DNA from: Nocardia albiluteola
GTDB taxonomy: Bacteria > Actinomycetota > Actinomycetes > Mycobacteriales > Mycobacteriaceae
Direction: 5' to 3'
Assembly (NCBI RefSeq): GCF_018860155.1
Contig: NZ_JAHKNI010000011.1
Coordinates: 282,270 to 346,269, forward strand
Length of the DNA: 64,000 bases
Shown here: piece by piece, positions 25,871 to 36,200 of the stretch
Numbering within the stretch: the stretch's first letter is position 1
Layout of the letters: each line of letters starts with the position of its first letter
Program-made: the position numbers and the translations under genes
Notes under the pieces: model-generated
Database searches by the model: none
Told to the model about the DNA's origin: nothing
What the model saw: only the letters and a program-made list of their open reading frames with translations

Positions 25871-27691
25871 GTGGATACGCATCCCGTCGTCACCGCCGTC
25901 ACCGCACGCATCGCCGAGCGCAGCGCTGACGGTCGCCGCGCCTATCTCGACCGCATTCGGGCCGCCGGTTCGCGCGGCCCCGCCCGAATGTCACTGGCGT
26001 GCAGCAATATCGCGCATGGCTTTGCCGCCTGCAGCCCGGCCGACAAGCTGGCGCTGCGCGGGGAGACGCGGCCCAATATCGCCATCGTCTCCGCCTACAA
26101 CGACATGCTCTCGGCACATCAGCCGTACTGGGACTATCCGCGGGTGCTGCGCGACGCCATCTCCGGCGCGCGCGGGGTGGCGCAGTTCGCCGGTGGAGTG
26201 CCGGCCATGTGCGACGGCATCACCCAGGGCCGCGCGGGCATGGAACTGTCGCTGTTCAGCCGGGATGTGATCGCGATGTCGACCGCGATCGCGCTGTCCC
26301 ACGACATGTTCGACGGGGCGCTGCTGCTGGGCGTGTGTGACAAGATCGTGCCAGGCCTGGTGATCGGGGCGCTGTCGTTCGGGCATCTGCCGGTGCTGCT
26401 GGTGCCCGCCGGGCCGATGCCCTCGGGCCTGCCCAACAAGGACAAGAGCCGGGTGCGCCAACTTCATGCCGAAGGCAAGGCGACGCGCGCCGAACTGCTC
26501 GCGGCCGAGTCCGCGAGTTATCACGGCCCGGGCACCTGCACCTTCTATGGCACCGCGAACTCCAATCAGCTGCTGATGGAGGTGATGGGCCTGCACCTGC
26601 CCGGCGCCAGCTTCGTCGCGCCGAACACCCCGCTGCGCGAGGCGCTGACCGCGGCCGCGGGGCGCCGCATCGTCGAGCTGACCTCGCTGCGCGGCGGCGC
26701 GGCCCCGATCGGAGAGGTGATCGACGAGCACGCCATCGTCAACGGCGTCGTCGCGCTGCTGGCCACCGGCGGCTCCACCAACCACACGATGCACCTGGTG
26801 GCGATGGCAGCCGCGGCCGGAATCGACCTGCGCTGGGACGATTTCGCCGAACTGTCGGCGGTCGTGCCCACCCTGACCAAGATCTACCCCAACGGCGCCG
26901 CGGACATCAACGCGTTCCAGACCGCCGGGGGCATGCCCCTGCTGATCGGCGAGCTGCTCTCGGCCGGGCTGCTCCACGACGATGTCACCACCGTCGCGGG
27001 CCACGGCCTCAGCGTGCACTATCGCTCGGCCCCCGCGCTCGAGGCCGACGGCGAAATCGCCTGGGGTAAGGGTCCATCCGACAGCGGCGACAAGACGGTG
27101 CTGCGCTCGGCGGCCGACCCGTTCGCCCCCGACGGCGGCCTGCGCATGCTCGACGGCGCCCTCGGCCGCGCGGTGATCAAGGTGTCCGCGGTGGCGCCGG
27201 AACATCGGGTGGTCCGGGCCCCCGCGCGGGTTTTCGACGATCAGGAGGGCTTTCTGACCGCGTTTCGGGACGGCGAGCTGGACCGAGACACGGTGGCGGT
27301 GGTGCGGTTCCAAGGACCGCGGGCCAACGGAATGCCCGAACTGCACAAACTGACACCAGCATTGGGAGTGCTGCAGGATCGGGGCCATGCGATCGCCCTC
27401 GTCACCGACGGCCGCATGTCCGGCGCATCGGGCAAGGTGCCCACCGCCATCCATCTCACCCCCGAGGCCGCGGCGGACGGCCCGATCGCGCGGATCCAGG
27501 ACGGCGATCTCATCGAATTGGACGCCGAGACAGGGGAATTGGATATCCTTGTCGCCCCGGAGGAGTTCGCCGCCCGTATACCCGCAACATGCGATACAGC
27601 GGCCAGCGGCACCGGCCGGGAGCTGTTCGCGGCCTTGCGCGGATCTGTCGGCCCGGCCGATCGGGGCGCAACCGTCTTCGGCGCGGCCTGA
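25871..27691 (+). CDS. edd: Phosphogluconate dehydratase (Entner-Doudoroff)
   Basis: The enzyme of ~606 aa converts 6-phosphogluconate to KDPG. It belongs to the ILVD/EDD family and its length matches Edd (about 600), longer than typical IlvD. Cluster and active-site segments are NIAIVSAYNDMLSAHQPYWD, GGVPAMCDGITQGRAGMELS, LLGVCDKIVPGLVIGAL, PGTCTFYGTANSNQLLMEVM, LATGGSTNHTMHLVAMAAAA, and VTDGRMSGASGKVPTAIHLT near the C-terminus. GTG 25871 has GGGGAG 9 nt upstream; ATG 25862 is in frame but sits directly on that site. It is followed by glk and eda, giving the whole ED branch in one block, probably under the divergent ROK regulator. Confidence 0.93.
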   Translation: MDTHPVVTAVTARIAERSADGRRAYLDRIRAAGSRGPARMSLACSNIAHGFAACSPADKLALRGETRPNIAIVSAYNDMLSAHQPYWDYPRVLRDAISGARGVAQFAGGVPAMCDGITQGRAGMELSLFSRDVIAMSTAIALSHDMFDGALLLGVCDKIVPGLVIGALSFGHLPVLLVPAGPMPSGLPNKDKSRVRQLHAEGKATRAELLAAESASYHGPGTCTFYGTANSNQLLMEVMGLHLPGASFVAPNTPLREALTAAAGRRIVELTSLRGGAAPIGEVIDEHAIVNGVVALLATGGSTNHTMHLVAMAAAAGIDLRWDDFAELSAVVPTLTKIYPNGAADINAFQTAGGMPLLIGELLSAGLLHDDVTTVAGHGLSVHYRSAPALEADGEIAWGKGPSDSGDKTVLRSAADPFAPDGGLRMLDGALGRAVIKVSAVAPEHRVVRAPARVFDDQEGFLTAFRDGELDRDTVAVVRFQGPRANGMPELHKLTPALGVLQDRGHAIALVTDGRMSGASGKVPTAIHLTPEAAADGPIARIQDGDLIELDAETGELDILVAPEEFAARIPATCDTAASGTGRELFAALRGSVGPADRGATVFGAA

Positions 27692-27812
27692 TGGGACTAC
27701 CGTACCCACCGCTCGGGGCCAGGAAACTCCGGCCGCAGGCATACCGATGCGGCGGCCGATTCCCGGCAATGAGCCCGCACAGGAACACCCCGACAACCGA
27801 AACGAATCACCG

Positions 27813-28811
27813 ATGACCACGTCTATGCCCACCGCCGACGCACCTTGGCTCGTAGCCGATATCGGCGGTACACATGCCAGGTTCGGCCTGATATCACAGC
27901 TCGGCGCCGAACCCACCGACGTGCGGATCCTGCGCTGTGCCGACTACCCGGATCTGGTTGGGGCCGTGGAGGATTACCTCGGGCGGATTCCGGCGACCGT
28001 GCGGCCGGTGGCGGCGTGTGTGGCCGTGGCCGGGCCGGTGCGCGGGGATCGGTTCCGGCTCACCAACGCGCATTGGGACTTCTCGATCTCCGAGAGCCGG
28101 ATGCGGCTGGGGCTGGGGCATCTGGAGCTGATCAACGATTTCACCGCGCTGGCGCTGGCCGTGCCGGAGCTGCCGAGCTCGGCGTTCGTGCGGATCGGCC
28201 CGGGCGTGCGGTGGGCGGCGGAGCCGATGGCGGTGATCGGGCCGGGCACGGGCCTGGGCGTGGGTGGGCTGATGCGGGTGCAGCAGCGGTGGGTGCCGAT
28301 TCCGGGCGAGGGCGGCCACGCGGGACTGCCGGTGGAGAACGAGGCCGAGGCGCAGGTGGCCCGGGTGCTGCGCGAACAGCATGCGGTCGTGGATGCCGAA
28401 ACGGCGCTGTCCGGCCCCGGCCTGGCGCGGTTGTATCGGGCACTGTGCGTGGTGCACGACGTCACGCCGGAGGTGGCGCGCCCCGAGCAGGTGTGCGCGG
28501 CCGGACGGCGGGGCGTGGATCCCGTTGCCCGCGAGGCGCTGTCGATGTTCTGCGGCATGCTGGGCGCGTTCGCCGGAAACGTTGCGCTCACCCTCGGGGC
28601 CCGGGGCGGGGTTCTGCTGGGCGGGGGAATCCTGCCCGGCATCGTGGACTTCCTCGCGGACAGTGATTTCCGCGACCGCTTCATCGGAAACCGGGCCGTG
28701 CACGGCTATCTCGACCAGGTAGCCACCGAGCTCATCGTTGCCGCGACCCCGGCCCTGCGCGGCGCGGCCGCGGTGCTGGAACGGCGGGTCCCGGTCCCCG
28801 AGCCGGTATGA
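27813..28811 (+). CDS. glk: Glucokinase (Glk family)
   Basis: The kinase of 332 aa is of the E. coli Glk type rather than ROK type. Phosphate loop: WLVADIGGTHARFGLISQLG. Substrate region: LTNAHWDFSISESRMRLGLG and ELINDFTALALAVPELP with the catalytic Asp in NDF. The adenosine and glucose site is AVIGPGTGLGVGGLM with IPGEGGHAGLPVENEAEAQV, and the C-terminal GGVLLGGGILPGIVDFL. It phosphorylates glucose for entry into the ED pathway with edd and eda on each side. It starts 122 bp after edd with a weak ribosome-binding site and ends 51 bp before eda. Confidence 0.92.
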   Translation: MTTSMPTADAPWLVADIGGTHARFGLISQLGAEPTDVRILRCADYPDLVGAVEDYLGRIPATVRPVAACVAVAGPVRGDRFRLTNAHWDFSISESRMRLGLGHLELINDFTALALAVPELPSSAFVRIGPGVRWAAEPMAVIGPGTGLGVGGLMRVQQRWVPIPGEGGHAGLPVENEAEAQVARVLREQHAVVDAETALSGPGLARLYRALCVVHDVTPEVARPEQVCAAGRRGVDPVAREALSMFCGMLGAFAGNVALTLGARGGVLLGGGILPGIVDFLADSDFRDRFIGNRAVHGYLDQVATELIVAATPALRGAAAVLERRVPVPEPV

Positions 28812-28862
28812 CCGCCCCATCACCAATCTCGTTGGACGACACCAACACTCTCTGGAGGCCCG

Positions 28863-29480
28863 ATGAATCCCCTTGATATCGCACCGGTCATCCCGGTCGT
28901 CGTGCTCGACGATCCCAGCACCGCGGTCCCGCTGGCCGAAGCACTGCTGGACGGTGGCATCGGAATCATCGAGGTCACCCTGCGCTCCGATGCCGCGCTG
29001 CCCGCCATCGAGGCGATCGCGGCCGAGGTGCCCGAGATGCTGGTCGGGGCAGGCACACTCGTCACGCCGGTGCAGATCGAGGCCGCCGTGGCGGCCGGTG
29101 CGCGCTTCCTGGTCAGCCCCGGCGCCACCCCCACCCTGCTCGACGCCCTCGCCGACACCGGCCTGCCCTACCTCCCCGGTGTTGCCACGGTCTCGGAAAT
29201 CCTGACCGTGCTCGAGCGCGGCGTCACCGAGATGAAGTTTTTCCCCGCCGAATCATCCGGCGGCGCATCGGCCTTGAAGGCATTCGGGGGGCCGCTGCCC
29301 CAGGTCCGCTTCTGCCCCACCGGCGGCATCACCCCCGCCACCGCGCCCGGCTACCTCGCCCTGCCGAATGTCGGCTGCGTGGGCGGATCGTGGCTGACGC
29401 CCGCGGAGGCCGTGCGCACCGGAGATTGGGGCCGAATCAGCGATCTCGCCCGAGCCGCCGCGGCTCTGCGGATCGACTGA
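28863..29480 (+). CDS. eda: KDPG aldolase (2-dehydro-3-deoxyphosphogluconate aldolase)
   Basis: The aldolase of 205 aa has the standard length and residues: GGIGIIEVTLRSDAALPAIE with the catalytic Glu, MLVGAGTLVTPVQIEAAVAA, EMKFFPAESSGG with the Schiff-base Lys, and VRFCPTGGITPATAPGYLAL with the phosphate loop; WLTPAEAV closes it. It splits KDPG to pyruvate and glyceraldehyde-3-phosphate, completing the ED branch. GGAGG precedes ATG 28863. It is the third gene of the edd-glk-eda block. Confidence 0.94.
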   Translation: MNPLDIAPVIPVVVLDDPSTAVPLAEALLDGGIGIIEVTLRSDAALPAIEAIAAEVPEMLVGAGTLVTPVQIEAAVAAGARFLVSPGATPTLLDALADTGLPYLPGVATVSEILTVLERGVTEMKFFPAESSGGASALKAFGGPLPQVRFCPTGGITPATAPGYLALPNVGCVGGSWLTPAEAVRTGDWGRISDLARAAAALRID

Positions 29481-29592
29481 CCGGCAGGGCCACGGGGACA
29501 CAGGCCACGCCGATCCAGATCAGGCCGACGCGGGCCACGCGGAAGGGCGGCGCCCGTCCGCGCCGCCCCGCATCCCCGGCCTCGCCCGCGGA

Positions 29593-30132
29593 TCAGCTCA
29601 GCACGCCGTCCATGCACATGCCGGACGAGCGCCAGCTCGGGCCCGGCCGGACGCCGGAATCGAAGTCCCACAGGGAGATCGGTCCCACCGAACGCCAGTA
29701 TAGGAACAGGCCGGTCGAGTCGGTGACCGCGGTGAAGATGTCCCCACTGCCCTGGATCAGCTGATCGCCGACGCAGTAGTCGTTGTACTGGGTGCCGGGC
29801 TGCCACGCGCCCGCGCTGAAGTTGCCCTCCGGGTTTCCGGTGGCGCCCGGATTGGGCACCGTGCTGTGGTGGTTGGTGGCGCCGTCCTTGGTCCAGTAGG
29901 CGACACCGAAGAGATCCTTGTGGCAGGTGAAGGCCCACCCACCGGCATACACCCGCAGGCCCTGCCGGTACGTGCTGCCCGCCCACAGGCAGGGCACCCC
30001 GGGGGCGTCCGCCCGGGCCGCGGGCGCCCCGACGGCAATGCCCGCGACCATGAGCACGGCCGCCAGCATCGGGATCACCGCCCCCATCGCCGTCCGGTAT
30101 CTCTTGGCCGATCCATCGACTCTGCTGCTCAT
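29593..30132 (-). CDS. Secreted hypothetical protein with four cysteines
   Basis: The protein of 179 aa has a long signal peptide (YRTAMGAVIPMLAAVLMVAG, cleavage near APAARADA). The mature part has VPCLWAGSTYRQGLRVYAGG, FTCHKDLFGVAYWTKDG, QYNDYCVGDQLIQGSGD and SSGMCMDGVLS, giving four Cys likely paired outside the cell, with many aromatic residues as in small beta-sandwich or carbohydrate-facing proteins. I do not recognise the family. ATG 30132 begins the signal; the frame upstream is not signal-like. It is divergent from the T7SS effector operon. Confidence 0.75.
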   Translation of the reverse strand: MSSRVDGSAKRYRTAMGAVIPMLAAVLMVAGIAVGAPAARADAPGVPCLWAGSTYRQGLRVYAGGWAFTCHKDLFGVAYWTKDGATNHHSTVPNPGATGNPEGNFSAGAWQPGTQYNDYCVGDQLIQGSGDIFTAVTDSTGLFLYWRSVGPISLWDFDSGVRPGPSWRSSGMCMDGVLS

Positions 30133-30334
30133 CACTGCACTGCGCTCTTTCCAGGGCTCGAAGCTCCGGCGAGACAACCCGCCATCATCGCCGGAGGTCA
30201 TTTCACTCTGGCTCAATGTACCGTTATTTAGCGGCACATCAACGAGCGACTTCTTCGAGCTGGGAATCCGGCTTGCCATCAGCGGGAATACGACCGATGG
30301 ACGTGCTAGCGACGAGATCTCGATAATCACCGCC

Positions 30335-30754
30335 ATGATTCGCCAGGAATGGGATGAATCCGGATCGAGCAGCGAACAACTGCGGTCACGGTTCAACGAC
30401 GTCCTGGACGCGTTCGACGATCACCACAGCGCGCTGACCACCGCCCGTCAGCAGCTGGCCGAGCTTCGCACCCACGCCGAATCATCCGATCGCGAGGTCC
30501 GGGTCACGGTGGACTCGTCCGGCGCAGTCGTCGAGATCACCCTGCAGCCCGGGGCGATGCGCACCACCGCGGCATCGCTGTCGGCGACCCTCACAGCAGT
30601 GGCACAGGCGGCGGCGCAGCACGCCAGGGTGCGGTGCAGCGACATCCTCGAGCCGCTCAGTTCGGCCACGAACGCCCTGGCCGACCGGTCCGAACTGATT
30701 CCGGGGACGCCGAGGCTCCGGGCAGCCCCGCTCGATCCCCCCACGACGCAATGA
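30335..30754 (+). CDS. YbaB/EbfC-family protein heading a T7SS effector operon
   Basis: The product is 139 aa. N-terminal helices SSSEQLRSRFNDVLDAFDDH and HHSALTTARQQLAELRTHAE are followed by the YbaB core VRVTVDSSGAVVEITLQPGA and a helix SLSATLTAVAQAAAQHARVR. YbaB-like proteins are frequent next to ESX/WXG100 genes in actinobacteria, where they are suspected chaperones or accessory factors; classic EbfC binds nucleoid DNA. Its TGA overlaps the ATG of the WXG100 gene (ATGA at 30751-30754), so synthesis of the two proteins is coupled. It follows a 202-bp divergent gap likely holding the promoter. Confidence 0.8.
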   Translation: MIRQEWDESGSSSEQLRSRFNDVLDAFDDHHSALTTARQQLAELRTHAESSDREVRVTVDSSGAVVEITLQPGAMRTTAASLSATLTAVAQAAAQHARVRCSDILEPLSSATNALADRSELIPGTPRLRAAPLDPPTTQ

Positions 30755-32331
30755 CTTCCGGGTCATCGGGCAACTCACTGTCGGTCGATCCCGAGGCCCT
30801 GCGATCGGTGGGTACGCATCTGGAAGGGCTGGGGTCTCAGGCCAAGCAGATTCTCGACCGACTCACCGAAGTGATGGCGCAGCAGGGCAATTGCTGGGGC
30901 ACCGACCAGGCCGGAGAGCAGTTTGCGAAAACCTTCGAGCCGAGCGCCCATCAGGACGTGGAGGGGCTGCGGACCCTTGCCTCGAATCTGAATCAACTGG
31001 GCGAGGGCACGGTGAATCTGGTCGATACCTACGAACAGCAGGATGCGGTCAGCACCACCGAAATGGCCCGTGCTGTCCCGGAGTTCGCCGCACGGATGAC
31101 CACCGCGCCCGGCACGACCGCCGTACCACCCGCCGCAGTCGCCGCGCCGTCGATCGGATCTACTGCGAACAGGGCTGCTGCACAGCAGAATTCGCCCGGC
31201 TCGCTTGTCTCCGGACGGCCCGCATCGGTCCAGCAGCCGGCCGAGCCCGTGCGGTCGGCGACACCACCGCAGCAGCCCGTCTCGCCACCGCAACCATTGT
31301 CACAACAGCCATCCTCACAACAGCCGTCCTCGGCCCCACAGCAGGCGTCATCCAGTCGAGGAGGAACAGACCGGCCGCCGAACACCCCGGGGACGAGAAC
31401 CCCCGCAACACCTTCCGAGGCCAATCGCGCGGCGCCGCCCGGTAGCGATGCCGCAGGCGCGTCTCCCTGGTCGAAATCCGACGGATCGAAGAATTCCGCC
31501 GGAACGCCCTGGTCGGACGGTGGGTCCGGGAGGCCCGGTGGGTCCAGCGCCAGACCGCCGCGGGTGTCACCACCCGAGGATGACGAATCCCCCCCGCGCC
31601 GGCCGCCGGGCCGCCCCGGAGCGGAGAAGAAGCGCAGGTCCAGCGCCTCCGTGCGCTCGGACGAATCGCCGAATGCCCGCATCGCCCGTGAGCTCGCCGA
31701 GCGTCACGGCATCGCGGTCCAGGGATTCACGCTGCCCGGTGTCGATGAGGAGACGGTCCGCGAATTCGCCGCGGCGGTCGACGACATGCTGGCCAAGTAT
31801 CCCGCGAGCGGGCTGCGCGGCGTGGGCATCGCCGATCTCGGTGGGGCGGCGGCTCAAACGGAAGTGGACGAGGGGGCCTTCATTCTGCTGGCGCTGGCGG
31901 CCGCGCTCGATCCGGAGGGCTACGCCCGAAATATCTTCGCCGCCACAGAATCCGGCTTTCTGGTACGCGGATCCGAACAGCGGCCGGTGTACTCGACCAT
32001 CGTGCGGGAATTCGGACGGGTGCTCGATGTGGCAACCGGCCTGCGTGCCCGCAGCGCCGCTCAGAAGACGCTCGTCACCCAGTATCTGCGGGTCGTCGCG
32101 CCCGAATATCAGCGATATTCGCTGGGGCGCATCACGGCCGGATACCGGGATTGGCGCGGGCAGCTATGCGGATGTTGCTTCCCGGGTGGGCAATTCGATG
32201 CCGGGAGCGCGGTGGCCGAGGCGTTCCTGGAGACCGAACTGCACGGCGAGCAGGCCGGGGAGCAGGCGGCTTGCCTGCATCGGATGCTGGTGGCGACGGC
32301 GCCCGAGGCCACCACACCCCCTGAGCCATGA
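30751..32331 (+). CDS. WXG100-domain effector with degenerate zincin (HExxH to RExxR) C-terminal domain
   Basis: The protein is 526 aa. Residues 1-100 form a WXG100 hairpin (SVGTHLEGLGSQAKQILDRL ... W49-G50). Residues ~110-310 are a Pro/Ser/Gln linker with GASPWSKS and GTPWSDGG. The C-terminal domain (about 315-520: ARELAERHGIAVQGFTLPGV, EFAAAVDDMLAKYPASGLRG, then PVYSTIVREFGRVLDVATGL) matches a metallopeptidase-like domain of actinobacterial polymorphic toxins in which I recall HEFGH at this spot. Here it reads R419-E-F-G-R423, so neither zinc His is present and it is probably catalytically dead. It overlaps by ATGA both the YbaB gene before and the giant gene after it, and may act as a secretion partner or decoy for the giant protein. 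Confidence 0.8.
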   Translation: MTSGSSGNSLSVDPEALRSVGTHLEGLGSQAKQILDRLTEVMAQQGNCWGTDQAGEQFAKTFEPSAHQDVEGLRTLASNLNQLGEGTVNLVDTYEQQDAVSTTEMARAVPEFAARMTTAPGTTAVPPAAVAAPSIGSTANRAAAQQNSPGSLVSGRPASVQQPAEPVRSATPPQQPVSPPQPLSQQPSSQQPSSAPQQASSSRGGTDRPPNTPGTRTPATPSEANRAAPPGSDAAGASPWSKSDGSKNSAGTPWSDGGSGRPGGSSARPPRVSPPEDDESPPRRPPGRPGAEKKRRSSASVRSDESPNARIARELAERHGIAVQGFTLPGVDEETVREFAAAVDDMLAKYPASGLRGVGIADLGGAAAQTEVDEGAFILLALAAALDPEGYARNIFAATESGFLVRGSEQRPVYSTIVREFGRVLDVATGLRARSAAQKTLVTQYLRVVAPEYQRYSLGRITAGYRDWRGQLCGCCFPGGQFDAGSAVAEAFLETELHGEQAGEQAACLHRMLVATAPEATTPPEP

Positions 32332-33260
32332 GTCTGACGCTCCCGTCCTGGGTGCCACCGCGGCTGTTGGATTTTGTCGCCGGGCACTTCCCCGAGGCGG
32401 ATGAGGACAAGCTCGGGCTGCTTGCCGACGGTTTGGACGCCTCCGCACTCGAGCTGGGGGAACTTGCCGCGGCGCTGGACGCGCTCGTGCCCGCGGTGGC
32501 CCTCGCCGCCGCCGGGGCGGCCGTGGCCGGAGTGATCGAGAACATCACCCAATCCGCGAAAGACGCACGCGCACAACAGCAGTACGCCACCAGCCTCTCC
32601 GGCCAGGTGCGTTCGATGCTGAAGAACGCCCTGTACACGAAGGTCGTCGTCCTCAGCACGCTCGCGACCATTGTCGCCTTGGAGACCTACTCGGCGCTGA
32701 CCGGACCGGTCGGGGTGGCCGAGTCCATCGTCGAGGAGGAGGCCGCCCTGGCCGCCATCGACGAGACGGCGCAGAAACTCGTCACCGACGTCGTCGAACA
32801 GGGCATCGAGAGCGAGACCGAGCGTTCCGCGATCCGGTTGGCCATCCCCAAGATCATCGGGAAGGGCACCGTGATCGGCGTGGTCCAGGGCGGCGGCGGC
32901 AGTCTGCTCGGCGAGGCCGCCCTGGTGGCCGCGCACGACCAGAACTCGATCGATTGGGCGACCGTCGGGGGAGCGGCGGTCGCCGGCGCCGCGGGCGGCG
33001 CGGCCGGGGCGGCGGTCGGCGTTATCGGTGCGTCTCGCGCGAAAGGAGTTATCGGCAAGTTTGTCGTGGGCGGGTTGGGTGGCGCGGCGGGCGCTGTCGC
33101 CGGGTACGCCGCAGATCTGCCGCTCTCGCATGGGAAGTTCTCCCTGTCCGACATGGAATCCGCCATCGGCAGCGGCATCGTCGGCGGGCTGTTCGGCTCG
33201 GCCTCCCACGCGCTTCGCAACGAGCCTTCGCCAATGCCGAGCCTCGACAGCCTGGGCAAC
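32328..33260 (+). other. CpnT-like WXG100-type N-terminal domain of the giant protein
   Basis: LPSWVPPRLLDFVAGHFPEA DEDKLGLLAD followed by long helices matches the N-terminal domain of actinobacterial T7SS toxins such as CpnT (a W, then xPxxDEDK, then helical bundle). Ala/Gly-rich hydrophobic stretches (GAAVAGAAGGAAGAAVGV and FVVGGLGGAAGAVAG) follow and could meet a membrane. Established knowledge: such N-termini direct export through ESX-type systems. That this one does so is inferred. Confidence 0.7.
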
Positions 33261-36200
33261 CCGGAGAATCCGACCGCAGACCCCGAACAGGTGGTCGTGC
33301 CGCCCGGCTCGGCGGAAACGATGCTGTCCGCGATCGCCGCGATGCCCGCCAACCCCAGCGTGGTCGTGTACTTCACCCCCGACGACCCGGGTTTCGTTCA
33401 CTCCACCGCCGACGCCGTGCAGCAGATGCTGCAGAGCAACGGCTGGACCAACCCCGAACAACTCGCCGCCATACCCGAACTCATCCGCCAAGCCGGCCTC
33501 AACGCCGTACCACATACCCACACCCCCGCTCCGGCCACCGAGCCCACCGGGACCGGGCAATCCACCACCAGCAACGCACAACCGACACCCGGCACAGGGC
33601 AACCGCCGGCCGGATCCGGGCCCACAACGGGCGCTGGGCAATCCACAACCGGCAGCGGCCAGCCCACAACGGGCGCCAACCAACCCACAACCGGCAGCAG
33701 CCAGCCCACAACGGGCGCCAACCAACCCACACCCAGCAGCAGCCAACCCACAACCAGCAGCCAACCCACGAAGGCGTCCGGGCAATCCGCGACCGACCAA
33801 TCCGCCACCGGATCCGGGCAACCGAGCGCGGATTCGACCGGATCCAACCCCCAGAAGCCCGGTACAACGGCCGAGCAAGCGCCGAGAGTGCGTCTGACGC
33901 TGCGTATGTCGGTAACCCAGACCGACCGCACGCTGCAGGTGTCGATCGATACCGAACACCCACAACCCGCCGCAGGCACCCCGGCTGGGCCCGGTGATGT
34001 CACCCCGTTGCTCGCCCACGCGACCGGATCGACCATCGAACCCGGCCATGTGTGGGCCGAATTTCATGAACAGGGCACGATCCTCAACCCGCCCAGGCCC
34101 TCGGACCAACCTGCGGCGGGCGCCATCGGACGACACACACCAGCACCCGCGGCCGACAATGCTCGCTCTACCGGATCTACCCGCGGTCCAGATACCACCC
34201 CGCCAGCGAATACTTACACCGGCACAGGGCGGCCAACTCCGGCCGCGGAGACCGGAGAGGGGGAGCCCACCGCCGAGAACTCCACCGTCACAACCACTCC
34301 CAACACAGCAGAGACGTCGGCAAACCCGGCGGCTGGTTCGCCCACAGCACCCGACACTCTCCCCCCTCGAACCTCCCTCGACGAAAGCCCCACTGGCACA
34401 AACAAGCCCGGTACGCCCGACGTCGACGCGCCGGAAGACTCATCTACCGCACACCCGGGCGACCTCGCCACCGCCGCCCCGGACGGTCCGCCCCCGGTTG
34501 TCGCGTCGGAACCACCGGCCGATACCGCATCCGAGGAGCCGCCAGCACCGCACGGCGCCACACTCGAGACGGCCCCTTCCGGCGCGGGCACCATCCCCGA
34601 GGAACTCACTGCCGACAGGACCGGCGCCGGGAGCGACCAATCGACCAGTGCCGCAGCAAAATCGAATACCAGCACCACACGGATGACCGCCGAAGAGGCA
34701 GAGCCGGGCGTCGGCCCGCGACAACTCGGCACCGGCGGTTCGGGTGATCAGGCCCCCCAAGCCCCGCCGCCCGTCCGGGAACCGGGCCATCCGGCCGATC
34801 CCACCACCTTCACCAGCGAGGTCGACCGCGGACTTCCCGTATCCCGCAACGGCTCCCGGCCCCGGGTCACCGCGCCCGAGGCGACCGACCACCCACCCGA
34901 ACCGGTAAGCCAGCACCCGGCCGATGGCGAGCAGCCCCCGGATCGTCCCTCGGCAACAGCTGACAGCACCGGCGAGTCTCCCGAGTCCGGCGACACGCAT
35001 CCCGGAGACGGTGCGGACGCCTCCGGGCAGGGCGCCCAGCCTGCCGCCGATCATGGCGGCGAGCCGGGGGATGGCGCCCACCCTGCCGATGGTGAAGGCC
35101 CCCAGGCGCATTCGACGACGGACGAGCCGAAATCGACGATGTCGCCGGAATTGAGGAAGCGGGCCGAGGATCAGGTGGCCCATCACGAGGCGTTGAACAG
35201 CGACCAGATCCCAGAGGAATTGCGGATCGGCAACGTCGGTGAGGACGTGCTGCGTCACATGATCATGCACGGCACCGAGGAGGATTCCACCGCCGCGCTG
35301 ATCGAGTTGATCCGCCGGTCCGAGAACAAGACCCTGCGCTGGACCCAGGTGGCTGGCTATCTGGCGATGAAGGAGGCCCTCGATACCGGCAGCACCAACG
35401 CAATCTCGGCGCACGACTCTCGGGAGGCCGAGAGGCTCGATCGCCTCGAGCTCGAGAAGTTGGACCCCTTTGCCCGCGAGGGCAAGATCAATATGGATGC
35501 TGCCGAGGGGAAATCGCTCACATTCGCGGCCCTGATGATCAAGGCGGTGCACGAGCGCGGCGCAGCGCATTTGCTGCTGTCGCAGAAGTATCTCGCGGGC
35601 CGCGCGGCAGTCCAACTGGTCGATATCACCGAGAAGCTCGGCGTCGACATCAAGCGGATCGACCCGGACCACCCGAACACGATCACCTCGGGGAGACCGA
35701 CGATCTTCGTGGGCACCCTGCAGGATCGGGCGTTCGCCTATCTCAAGGGCAACGCGGTTCCCGGACGGTTCGCCGCGATCGACGAGATCGATCACGTCCT
35801 GTTCTACGCCAATCCCACCTTCATCATTTCCAATGGCGCCGGCCGCCTCGCCGATCCCGCGATCAAGGCCGAGGTAGAGAAATGGCATACCGCGCTCGCT
35901 GAAAACCTGAGTGCCAAGGAGAAACGGGCCGACCAGTTGCTGACGGCCGCCCGGATCCGGCACACCCAGGACATGGCCGCCGCCGAGAAACTGACCGGCA
36001 GGCAGCGGCACGAACTCCGTCGCGATGCCGAACTGACCTGGCAGTACGCACGCGCCGCGGCGGCGGAAATGATCGCCGCCATCCCGCGGGACGAGAATTA
36101 CCTCACCCAGGCCGATTTCGGCTTCGGGGGGCACGATGGGGCCGACACCGCCGCACTGAGGGCGAAGATTCAGCGCCTGACCGGTGAGCCGGTATCCGAC

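Noticed and set aside
25871..27691. Annotation as dihydroxy-acid dehydratase IlvD
   Set aside because: Length near 606 aa and the directly linked glk and eda favour Edd.
25991..27916. Minus-strand ORF of 641 aa opposite edd
   Set aside because: Antisense shadow typical of high-GC DNA; edd is unambiguous.
33621..33746. CRISPR-like array
   Set aside because: Units are contiguous, in frame, have no spacers and encode a Pro/Thr linker; the (CAGCCG)10 tract is likewise a coding microsatellite.
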